Part shown: positions 1 to 7,648 of the stretch, one piece after another
Layout: each line of letters begins with the position of its first letter
How positions within the stretch are numbered: the first letter of the stretch is position 1
From: Spirogloea muscicola
Lineage: Eukaryota > Streptophyta > Zygnematophyceae > Spirogloeales > Spirogloeaceae
NCBI GenBank assembly: GCA_009602725.1
Contig: WELB01000119.1
Span: 146,836-160,184 of the forward strand
DNA length: 13,349 nucleotides
Direction of reading: 5' to 3'
The notes under the pieces: generated by a model
Told to the model about the DNA's origin: nothing
The model's database searches: none
Seen by the model: only the letters and a program-made list of their open reading frames with translations
Program-made: the position numbers and the translations under genes

Positions 1-120
1 AGAAGAAGTGGCTCTCCCAATGGGGGCAAGGGCTGTGAGAAGCCAGCCCGAAAAGAATTGACAAGGTTCGAAGGGGCCAAACTACGAGCTAAGCAGCGAC
101 TGCGGGGCCTGAAGAGGCTA
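1..120 (+). repeat. 120-bp dispersed repeat, copy 1
   Basis: This segment matches 6655-6774 in the same orientation with a single difference that I can see (gaaaagaa here, gaacagaa there). It starts with a hairpin unit (4-66: AAGAAGTGGCTCTCCC..., then GGGCTGTGAGAAGCCAGCCC, then a GACAAGG tail). It continues with GGTTCGAAGGGGCC and a GAGCTAAGCAGCGACTGCGG block. Positions 47-96 also occur inverted at about 12625-12674. No coding potential is evident. Confidence 0.9.
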
Positions 121-261
121 TTGGGAGAGCCTTCTTGAAAAGCCAGCCCAAAAACGAAGGAACAAAGTACGAGAAGGGGGCCAGGGGAAGCGCTAAGAAA
201 AACAAGCACAACAAGAAACAAAGCAGCTACGTATTACTCAGTAACCCCTGCTAAGCAGCCT
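121..261 (+). repeat. Dispersed repeat, inverted counterpart at right end of window
   Basis: Positions 137-256 (GAAAAGCCAGCCC through CCCCTGCTAAGC) resemble the reverse complement of about 13040-13153. Shared blocks include GGGCCAGGGGAAGCGCTAAG, ACAAGAAACAAAGCAGC and ACTCAGTAACCCCTGCTAAGC. A more diverged direct copy lies at about 6843-6950. I see no gene here. Confidence 0.75.
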
Positions 262-571
262 CAGGTCAGAGAAGCTAGGCTCCTGGAAGTGGGTCCCCTG
301 GCCAAAGCCAGAGGCAGCAGGGAGGGCTCTGCCGGCACAGCGCTAAGCAGCAGGGGACCTGAAGAATGCTATGTCAGAACGGGGGAGGAACTGGCCAAGC
401 GCATCCGGAACACTTTGACGATAGAAAGACCAGCAGAAGAAAGAAGAAATTGCTCGCCTACGCTGAAAGGCGCCGATAGCAAAGAGCTATGCAAGACATC
501 ACAGCTGACGGGAGGTAAAGTACACCGCATTGCAAGTACAACGTAGGACGGTCGCTTAGCGCTTTCACTGC
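262..571. other. Intergenic stretch, no supported gene
   Basis: Short reading frames occur on both strands but none has recognisable domains or protein-like composition. Positions about 338-390 (AGCGCTAAGCAGC...GGACCTGAAGAATGCTATGTCAGAACGGG) are a diverged copy of 6978-7027, so at least part of this stretch is also repeat-derived. Confidence 0.6.
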
Positions 572-657
572 TCTTTCTGCAAAGAGCAAGCGCGGCCAGA
601 TTAACTGGTGGCTGGGAGAGGCCAGCCCAAAAGAATGGACAAGGTCTTTCTGCAAAG
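572..657 (+). mobile_element. 60-bp hairpin element with 13-bp target-site duplication (copy 1)
   Basis: The core 585-644 is flanked by the perfect 13-bp direct repeat TCTTTCTGCAAAG at 572-584 and 645-657, as expected for a target-site duplication. The core holds a short hairpin (CCAG-ATTAA-CTGG), a second one (GGCTGG-GAGAGG-CCAGCC) and the tail CCCAAAAGAATGGACAAGG. Positions 585-647 are identical to 6335-6397 and 12002-12064. There is no ORF and no poly(A) tail, so it must be non-autonomous if it is mobile. Confidence 0.75.
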
Positions 658-842
658 CACCCGGCGGGCTGCCACACTCCGACCATTGCCCTGGTACCAT
701 TCTTCTACCAGGACGTTGTAAGGCACGTACTGGCCTCAGTTTCACTCCATGCGCGCCTCTCTTCGTACCAGTAGCCACTTGGCCCCATCAGGAGGCCGCA
801 GCGGCGCCTCAGCCACAACGCCCGCGTCCAGTCCCGGCCGTC
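658..842 (+). other. 5' flank of the methyltransferase gene
   Basis: This short region lies between the first hairpin element and the proposed start codon. It becomes increasingly GC-rich toward the gene. I see no TATA box or other defined promoter element. It presumably contains the promoter and 5' untranslated region. Confidence 0.4.
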
Positions 843-3608
843 ATGAGCGCCGCCCGCCGCGACGCAGCCTCCGACGACGACGACGGCGGCGGCGGCGGCG
901 GCGAGCTCCTGCCCAGCTGGGCGCCGGCGGCCATCTCCACGGGACCGGGCAAGGCCCGGCCCTCCAGGCTGCAGGTGAGCCGGTTGCCGAGACGGCTCGC
1001 TCGGCAGGCCTGCCCACCAGCCGCCGCCGCCGCAGCCGCCGCCGCCGCCTCACTCGGCGGTGTCGGCCCTGCAGAGGCCGGAGGCTGCCAGGCACAGCCC
1101 CCGCTTCCGTCGCAGGCTCTCAGGCCGCTACCCCTCGGCGCTGCCTCACACAGGTCACACCCTGTCCCGAGCTCGTCGAGGCAGGCCCGAGTCCAAGCCC
1201 AGGCCCGAGGGCTTGCCTGCCGTCAGCCGCCGTTTGGGCTGTCACCTTTCCTCTCAGCTGGCCGCTTGAGCACACGCTGCCAAGTGCTGGTGGACCTAGT
1301 GTACCTACTTCATCTGACCCCCCCCCCCGCTTGATGCTGCCCAGCTCTCAGCACTTTGGACCTGATTCTGCTCGTCACCGTCCTGCTGCTGCTGTCCGAG
1401 CTCCAGAAGAAAGGCCCCCCCCGCTGCCAGCTGCATGAGCAGGACGAAGAGTCCTACAGGTCAGCACATACTTCCAGCAGTCCACCGAGACACAGTGCGC
1501 GCAATGGGGGCCTGGCAGCTGTTGAAGTGGGTCCTAAGTATCTACAAAATCTGCAAAAGGATTTCACGCTCTGATCTCGATGCTGCACACAGGCAAGGAA
1601 TAAGTCATGGTGCAGCAACTGAATCTTGGGTGTCTGAGAATGACCAGCTCAGCAGTCAAGTGTATTGCATTGCCATGGCTATTCAGTGGCCAAATTTACT
1701 GGAGTTTAGGTTGCAAAGACTAGGCCATACAGTAATTGCTCTTATCTGGCTGCAGATATGCTCTGCTCCACTGCCAGAATCAGCAAGCAGCTAGGAAGAC
1801 GCGCGCAAGGTAGGCACCTTCGGGGGCCAATGATCATTGCATGCCATTTCGGATTGCTGCCAGTATGTTGTGCACCAGAAGCTGCTTGTACTCTATTGTA
1901 AGCTGCCTCTCGGCATCAATTGTAGCTGCTTGAGTAACTATAGCACCCTGTCCTACAGGGGACGGACATGGGCTGCCTGGGACACGTGCTCTGCTAGGTA
2001 TCACGTCTTCTTTTACCTCACCTATTTCGTGTTGATGCATTTCTAGGCAGGAGTCATGTAGGTCGTAACACAACAGGGTGATTTTGATCCAATCAAACAC
2101 TTGATCCTGTCTGTTCAGTGTTGCAGACCTAGATGCCTACTACTCGTATGAAGCCGGGGGCACTTGCCCCGATGATTGGAAGCTGGTCCAGAAGCTTATG
2201 TAAGCTGGAGATCCATAACTGCTTGATCGCCATTGAAAGCCCTCCTGACCATCTGGCAGTTTTTCTGCGTGCCTCGCTATGTCTTTGTTGCTCCTCTACT
2301 AGCTTCTCTTCACTTGCTGAGTAAGCATTCAATACTAGCTGCTGAGCAAGACGTTGCTTGACAATACGTGCCTGTGGAGGTTGGTGACTCCAGCTTCAAG
2401 AAGGACTGCTTTGAGCTTCAGAAGCGGCGATGTTTGGCTCGTGTGCCTGAGGCTTATGTGGAGCCCTTGCCTCTGCCAGAATCACTGTGGACTCTTCCTG
2501 ACAACAAGAACGTTCACTGGGCTGATTATGACTGCGATAGCTTCCAGTGCCTGGTTGACCGGAAGCGAGGCGATTGTCTCTCCTGTTTCAATCTCACACA
2601 GGTCAAGGCACCTCATGACTACAATGGTCATTCGGCTTAACGCAGATCAGGCTTTCAGTGGTCTTGTTTTGAACTGTGTTGACCTTGCAGAAATCGTGGC
2701 AATGCAGCTGCCTGCCCAACGTGTGCCGATTGAGCAGGAATATCTGATGGAATGCGTCAATGGTCCTATTGTGATGACGCCATGTGTCAAGCAGGAGCAC
2801 AAAGACAGGTGGGAGGGCGGTTTTGTCAATGAGCAGTTCACAATGGAGCAGGTGCTGCAGCATAAACCACATGGCATCAGGATAGGGCTTGATGTGGGAG
2901 GCGGAACTGGCACATTTGCAGCCAATATGCGTGAGCGCGGCATCACAATTGTGACGACGGGGATGAACTCAGGTATGCACCTTATCTGTAGGATAGTGCT
3001 CACATTCCGTTGAGGCAGGGGCTGATGGTATTATGCCTTTATTTTCAACTCAATAGACTCATCAGCCAGCACGCCTATTGGAGGAGCGTTTTTCATGCTG
3101 TGCTTGCAGCAAGTCTTGATAATGTCGAAATCAGCGATAGCTGTCCAGTGCAGCTCCCAACATGGCTGGAAGTTGGCTTAGGCCCTGTCTGTATGTTAGG
3201 TTGCAAACAGTTGGAGCAAACTGATGCAGGCACTCGTTGTCAGGTGCACCCTTCTTGGAGACAATAGCACTGAGGGGGCTTCCTGCCCTCCACCTGCCTC
3301 ACAAGCAGCGACTGCCCTTCTTTGATGGCACCCTGGATCTGATTCATCAGATGCACAGTGTGCATGAATTACCCCAACCTGAACTCAAGCTTCTCCTGCT
3401 AGATTGGGATCGAATTCTTCGACCTGGGGGTCTCCTGTGGATAGACAACTATTACAAGTCAAAGCAAGAGATGCCATCATTCTTGGCAGTCTTTGAGATG
3501 CTCAGCTATGTGAAGCTAGAGTGGAGGGTGTTTGACAAGACCTCAGCAACATTTGCTGCTGAGGAGCAATACTTCTCGGCTGTCCTTGAAAAACCACATA
3601 AACAATAA
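843..3608 (+). CDS. Membrane-anchored SAM-dependent methyltransferase (At1g29790-like), 8 exons
   Basis: Hand-built exons are 843-974, 1116-1153, 1352-1459, 1778-1809, 2127-2199, 2394-2601, 2708-2972 and 3244-3608. They join in frame to 406 residues. Residues 1-56 are a low-complexity cytosolic head with DDDD and six Gly. About 58-74 (TLDLILLVTVLLLLSEL) is a signal anchor, predicting a type II membrane protein, probably Golgi. A Cys-containing domain follows (CPDDW, CFELQKRRC, then CDSFQCL...CLSCF). The SAM-binding motif I is GLDVGGGTGTF at 257-267. RLPFFDGTLDLIH (308-320) and LLLLDWDRILRPGGLLWID (335-353) are the other core methyltransferase segments and match the plant family in order. The acceptor substrate is unknown; the plant family is often discussed with cell-wall polysaccharides. 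Exons 4-8 are well supported because their joins restore family motifs. Exon 2 and its weak GTCACA donor are the least certain part. It converges with the PsbP-domain gene. Confidence 0.85.
885..1049 (+). repeat. Complementary GGC and GCC runs spanning the intron 1 donor
   Basis: (GGC)6 at 885-902 encodes the glycine run in exon 1. An imperfect (GCC)n tract, interrupted by one GCA, occupies 1020-1049 in intron 1. The two are complementary and enclose the CAG|GTGAGC donor at 974/975, so the pre-mRNA could fold across the splice site. Confidence 0.7.
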
Positions 3609-3988
3609 TCAATAATCCCGACCGCTCAGGGCTGGCAAATGCAGGTTGCATATGACCTTCAGATAGCGTGTTGAAGCAACATTGAACATATGCAAAATAG
3701 ATACATCTAGGTTGCTGGATAAAGAGTTACATTGCCGTGGCTACTGCAGATGACAGGTAACAGCAAAAAATGCATCATTCCATGGAAAAGTGAGCAATGC
3801 AAACACTCAAAAAAAAGAAAGAAATTCGAGAACATGACCCAATTCGGCACAGTAATTCAATGTACTTGGCAGCAGATTTGTTGTCATGGTACCCAGTATG
3901 CCAACAGTCTCGAGTTTGTCAGATAGGCTTGTGGTTGCTAGAGCAACTTCGAAATTTCACCACCACATATGCATGATCATTTGTGCTT
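3609..3988. other. Convergent 3' intergenic region
   Basis: This AT-richer gap separates the two convergent stop codons and should hold both 3' untranslated regions. A TGTAA motif, the usual chlorophyte polyadenylation signal, lies on the minus strand at 3727-3731, about 260 nt past the PsbP-domain stop. I did not find a clear plus-strand TGTAA for the methyltransferase. There is an A-rich tract at about 3809-3825. No gene is evident. Confidence 0.5.
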
Positions 3989-6139
3989 TCAGCCAACCCG
4001 GAAAGATGTTGCAATGTCTCGCAGATCAGGAGCATGCTTCTTCCACTGCCGGCCTGTATGAGCACAACACTTAGGCAACATCATGATGAGCAGATCAAAT
4101 TTCATGCATGATCACACGCAGTTTGCCAGACTGACTGCTATTGTAGTGATGGAAGTGTGGATACATGAGCACTTTGGACATGTATCTGCATAATCCTATC
4201 ATATATCATCAGCTAGCTCTATCACAAAGGCCAGAAGGAGCAGCTTGTGAGACTACGCTAGTGGTAAGACAGTGCATCTTGATACTTGAAGTGAAAGGCA
4301 TTGGTAGATGGTAGCCATGTCTTACCGTTAGCAGTAACAGTCATGATGTAAAGCCGATTGCCAGCAGCAGTGGCAGACACCAAGGCATGCGGTGTCTCAA
4401 GCTCGTATTGGTAGTACTTCCGGCCGTTGACTTCTCTCACCTCCATATCCTTCACCTTGCCCTCCACATTGCTACCAACCAATTCAGGCCCAAATGCATT
4501 GATGACCTTGTCTGGGGTGCCAATGTCCTCAATCCTAGCATTGCTTCCAAGCCCTGCCAGGAGAAAGCCCACATTCTTTCAGGCAGCTCAAGTGTGGCAA
4601 CAGCACTGTGAAGTGCAAGCCAATCCTTGTTTCTCCACTGACTTGCCCATCTCAACTAATCTCTCACAAGATCTGGAACAATCAGATGTAGAAGGAGACT
4701 TCTTGACACCTAAGAGGTGAATTCAGCTATTAAACATGTCAAATGATTGCATGCAAGCACGAAAAATTCTAACCCTTAGCAAGCTTGCTACAGCTTCTAC
4801 GCGGGGTTGGTTTGAAAGTGTTGAAGGCAGGCAGGTGTGGTTGCAGCTAGGACATGGAGTAGCTCAAATGGTATTGCGTCTTACTGTCAGAGAATCGCAG
4901 TACAGGAGCTACTGTGATACTCAGATTTCCTTCCTTCACATTCTGGAAACGTAAGTCAATCTCAGTGCCTCCTAGGTCTGCAATAGAAACAGGGACCTGC
5001 ACAGAAAGAAAAGCCTTGATCAAAGGACCAACCTGCATTGGGTGCCCCAAGTTCCAGGTCATGCAATTAAGTGCTTGTGGGGCTTTCTCCATAAAGGGTA
5101 ACTACATACCTCATCCCATTCTTCCGGCACCTGGAAAGTATAGGGTATCATCTCACTCCAGCCTACGCCATGCCCTCCAGATTTGCCCTCCGGTCTCTTG
5201 TATGTGCGTATACCTGCATCAGACACTATGTACATGATTGCACTGCTTCTAAATCTACATCAAGTGATGACAATTGCTCCGAGACTAGTACTAAATCTCT
5301 GTTGCAGAAGTTAGCAGCACAATTTCTCCAAGACTAGTACTAAATCTCTGTTACAGAAGTTAGCAGCTGCTATAGCAGCCTGCATACACCGCTATACAGT
5401 GCCCTCGACTGAGCAGCATCAGTGCCGCAGCTACTTGAAGCAGACTACTAAGTTACTTCTAGCCCAACGGTCTTAGTGAAGGCAGGTGGGTAAGCTCCTG
5501 AACTATATGTCTGGTAAGCTCTAGCATGAATGGCAGCAATCCTTGCTCCAACGCCTCACCTCATGTAAGGAGAAGATGCAGTCTGCGAGGAACAAGGATG
5601 CTAGCTGCTCACCGTTGTTATCTGGCTCAGAGAGGCCTGGGAGCCTGCCAGCTGTCATGCCCTGAGTCGCCTGAGCAGGCTCCTGCCTGGCAATCAGCGG
5701 GACTGCGACCCCAGCCAAGGCAGCACTCAAAGCGGCTCGCCTCGAGAGGATTGCGGGGGTTGTCGTGAAGTCCGAGGACTTGACTGCCCCTTCGCCATGC
5801 TCGCGTCGCCGGGGAGACGAGGGTGCATCGACGCCCTGGCAGCTGCACTCCGGCGCACGGACTGTGAGACTGAGAAGGCCCCCTGCTCGATGGCTCGATG
5901 GTTCCTCCTGCGCTTCCGAGCGGGCCAGCACAAGCACAGCCAACATGCAGAGCGGTCGCTATCTGAGGATCTGAGATCCGAAGCGCGGCCAGCCGTCTTC
6001 GTGTCGCGCCAGGCGGGTACCTGACGATCTGGCCGCCGACGAAGGTCGGGCGCAGGCACGGCGGCGCGAGCCGTGGCCGGAGGACCGGCGTGACCGGCTG
6101 CGGCGACGCGGCGGGAAGGGCGGCGGCCTGCGACAGCAT
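3989..6139 (-). CDS. PsbP-domain thylakoid lumen protein (PPD family), 6 exons
   Basis: Exons on the minus strand, in transcript order, are 6139-6021, 5842-5613, 5213-5110, 4996-4885, 4553-4326 and 4053-3989. They give 858 nt and 285 residues with every phase consistent. Residues 1-73 look like a chloroplast transit peptide (MLSQAAALPAAS...). SRRAALSAALAGVAVPLIA (about 73-91) followed by AQA (96-98) is a twin-arginine lumenal signal with a processing site, leaving about 187 mature residues. The rest is a full PsbP fold: GHGVGWSEMIPYTFQVPEEW, VPVSIADLGGTEIDLRF, ITVAPVLRFSD, INAFGPELVGSNVEGK, YYQYELETPHALVSATAAGNR and the C-terminal GRQWKKHAPDLRDIATSF. PsbP-domain proteins act in the lumen in photosystem assembly or electron transport. 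From memory it resembles PPD4 more than the oxygen-evolving PsbP subunit, but this is an inference. The intron 1 acceptor (GTGCAG|C at 5842) was chosen for phase and is the weakest join. Confidence 0.9.
5271..5367 (+). repeat. Two-copy 49-bp tandem duplication in a PsbP-gene intron
   Basis: Copies at 5271-5319 and 5320-5367 share CTCC(G/A)AGACTAGTACT and AAATCTCTGTT(G/A)CAGAAG, with three differences over about 48 bp. They lie in the 399-nt intron between the transit-peptide exon and the first PsbP-fold exon, upstream of the acceptor on the minus strand. Confidence 0.85.
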
Positions 6140-6334
6140 GGCGGCGGGCGTGCACGCGCCTNGGCGCGGACAGGCGGGGAAGCTCGACAAGCGGGCTTCA
6201 GTGCCACTGGGCGCCTAGTCAGTGCCTGTCGGCCATCGCCGGTGGCCTCCGGTTGCCTTCGTGCGTTTTGCGCCGTTCCGGCGCCCATTGGCAGAACCAA
6301 CTTCTTTCCGGCCCTTCCAGACATTGTTTCTTGA
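6140..6334. other. GC-rich 5' flank of the PsbP-domain gene
   Basis: This GC-rich region is upstream of the minus-strand start and is likely promoter and 5' UTR. It contains the single unresolved base (n, 6162), which lies outside the proposed coding exons. I see no recognisable promoter element. Confidence 0.4.
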
Positions 6335-6397
6335 AGCAAGCGCGGCCAGATTAACTGGTGGCTGGGAGAGGCCAGCCCAAAAGAATGGACAAGGTCT
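6335..6397 (+). mobile_element. 60-bp hairpin element, copy 2
   Basis: Identical over 63 bp to 585-647 and 12002-12064. Possible flanking direct repeats are ATTGTTTC at 6323-6330 and about 6399-6406. They would imply an insertion slightly longer than the shared core and are weaker evidence than the 13-bp repeats of copy 1. Confidence 0.7.
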
Positions 6398-6952
6398 GAT
6401 TGTTTCACATTCCTTGGGGCTGGCCTCCACAGCCAGTACCTTACATTAGAAGAAGTGGCACTCCCATTGAGGGCAAGGGCTGTGAAAAAGAAGTGGCTCT
6501 CCCGATGGGGGCAAGGGCTGTGAGAAGCCAGCCTGAAAAATATTGACAAAGATTCGAAGGGGCCAAATGATGGAGGGGCCTAGAAAGAGAAGTGCGCGCC
6601 CATAGAGAAGAGGGGCTGGCAAAGCCAGCCCAAAAAAGAATGGACAATGTCCAAAGAAGAAGTGGCTCTCCCAATGGGGGCAAGGGCTGTGAGAAGCCAG
6701 CCCGAACAGAATTGACAAGGTTCGAAGGGGCCAAACTACGAGCTAAGCAGCGACTGCGGGGCCTGAAGAGGCTAATGTCCAAAGCCAAAGAAAGAGGAGC
6801 CGGAAAAGAAAAAGAGAGAAGGGCTCGCCCATTGAGGATAGGGGCTGGAAAAGGCCAGCCCAGAAAAGAATGAACAAAGGACGAGAAGGGGCCAGGGGAA
6901 GTACGAAGAACAAGCACAGAAAAGAAACGAAGCAGCTACGAAGCACTCAGAA

Positions 6953-7049
6953 AAAGGACTACACTACAAAACACTTCAAGCGCTAAGCAGCTACGCAGGG
7001 GCCTGAAGATGCTATGTCAGAACGGGAAAGGACTACACTACAAAACACT
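6953..7049 (+). repeat. 23-bp perfect direct repeat flanking a 51-bp segment
   Basis: The same 23-bp sequence (beginning AAAGGACTACACTAC) occurs at 6953-6975 and 7027-7049. Between them lies a TCAAGCGCTAAGCAGC... segment related to about 338-390. This could be an insertion with a long duplication or a local tandem duplication. Confidence 0.85.
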
Positions 7050-7124
7050 GCAGAACACAGAAACGATGCAGAGGGAAGCTCAGTACCCACGAGTGAGCAA
7101 CATCAGGTCTGAGTAGCTCGCTGC
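7027..7124 (+). repeat. 98-bp repeat, inverted copy at 12673-12771
   Basis: The segment from AAAGGACTACAC to GAGTAGCTCGCTGC matches the reverse complement of about 12673-12771 with roughly four mismatches. It includes CTGCAGAACACAGAAACGAT and CGAGTGAGCAACATCAGG. No coding role is evident. Confidence 0.85.
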
Positions 7125-7250
7125 AGGGAGAAGAAAGAGGAAAGAGAGACCAGAAGAGGCACCAGAAAAATATCCCCATCATTTGGCCCCTTCGAGCCTT
7201 TGTCAATTCTTTTTCGGGCTGGCTTTTCCCATTGGGAATGCCACTTCTTC

Positions 7251-7566
7251 CTGACGAAAGCCGGAGGCCGCAGCATTACATTGGAGGAGCTATGTCTCAT
7301 CCCCTTATTCGCTTGGTTCAATCTCATCGAAAATGCATCGCCAGACGGCAGACATGGCCCAGCCGACGAGGGCCGGCCAGCCCGCCCCGGCTGCCAGCGA
7401 CGTGTCAGCGCGAGGGCCGCCGCGCCGGGCCAACGCCGCCTGGCAACGTGACGGGACGAGATCCAGCCCAACGCCGTGGCGCGGCCGTTCGGAGCGACGG
7501 GCGGCCCGCGTTCCCGCGCGCGGCCCCCATCCGCTCGCCGCCCCCTCCTCAGCGGCTCAATCAATG
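7251..7566. other. GC-rich region upstream of the acyltransferase, no supported gene
   Basis: From about 7370 to 7560 the sequence is extremely GC-rich, like the other gene-start regions here. A reading frame continuous with acyltransferase exon 1 is open upstream to about 7232, so an earlier start cannot be excluded. The composition (Arg/Pro-rich) and the upstream module at 7567 favour untranslated or promoter DNA. Confidence 0.45.
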
Positions 7567-7626
7567 TACGTCATCAGATGTGCTTGCCATTAGGCTCGGC
7601 CACTTTTGGCCTCCACATCGTTTCAA
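7567..7626 (+). promoter_or_regulatory. Candidate 60-bp upstream regulatory module, copy 1
   Basis: The blocks TACGTCAT, AGATGTGCTTGCC, an inverted GGCCA-n-TGGCC and GTTTCAA occur in this order here and again at 11550-11607. The module ends 23 nt before the proposed ATG in both places. TACGTCA resembles a bZIP (ACGT-core) site. A promoter or 5' UTR role is inferred from position and conservation. Confidence 0.5.
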
Positions 7627-7648
7627 CACAGGCCGCCGGCTGGCCCGC

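Larger units (their letters stand above)
6449..7250. repeat. Repeat cluster B with inverted ends (foldback-like)
   Basis: Plus-strand hairpin units lie at about 6449-6486 (truncated), 6488-6551, 6588-6650, 6658-6720 (inside the 120-bp repeat 6655-6774) and 6813-6880. A minus-strand unit at about 7181-7250 (ATTTGGCCCCTTCGAGCC...GCCACTTCTTC) is the inverted counterpart of 6485-6570 (GAAGTGGC...TTCGAAGGGGCCAAAT). The 800-bp block thus has inverted ends with other repeats nested inside. No transposase or other coding sequence is present. Confidence 0.7.

Noticed and set aside
585-644. H/ACA snoRNA: two hairpins and an ACA three bases before the element's end (ACA-AGG)
   Set aside because: The stems are only 4 and 6 bp with no room for a pseudouridylation pocket, and no H box (ANANNA) is placed between them. 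The ACA position is probably coincidence.
749-1438. Long Arg/Pro-rich reading frame overlapping the methyltransferase start
   Set aside because: It crosses the proposed first three exons in another frame, and its composition (Arg runs from GCC/CGC repeats) is that of a GC-rich shadow frame.
6441-6946. Minus-strand frames rich in Leu/Ser/Phe across cluster B
   Set aside because: They repeat the same peptide because they translate the hairpin repeats, and similar frames appear in every cluster. This is repeat DNA, not protein.
7232-7648. In-frame upstream extension of the acyltransferase exon 1
   Set aside because: The Arg/Pro-rich content, the repeat at its start and the upstream module at 7567-7626 fit untranslated DNA better. 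The start at 7649 is preferred but not proven.
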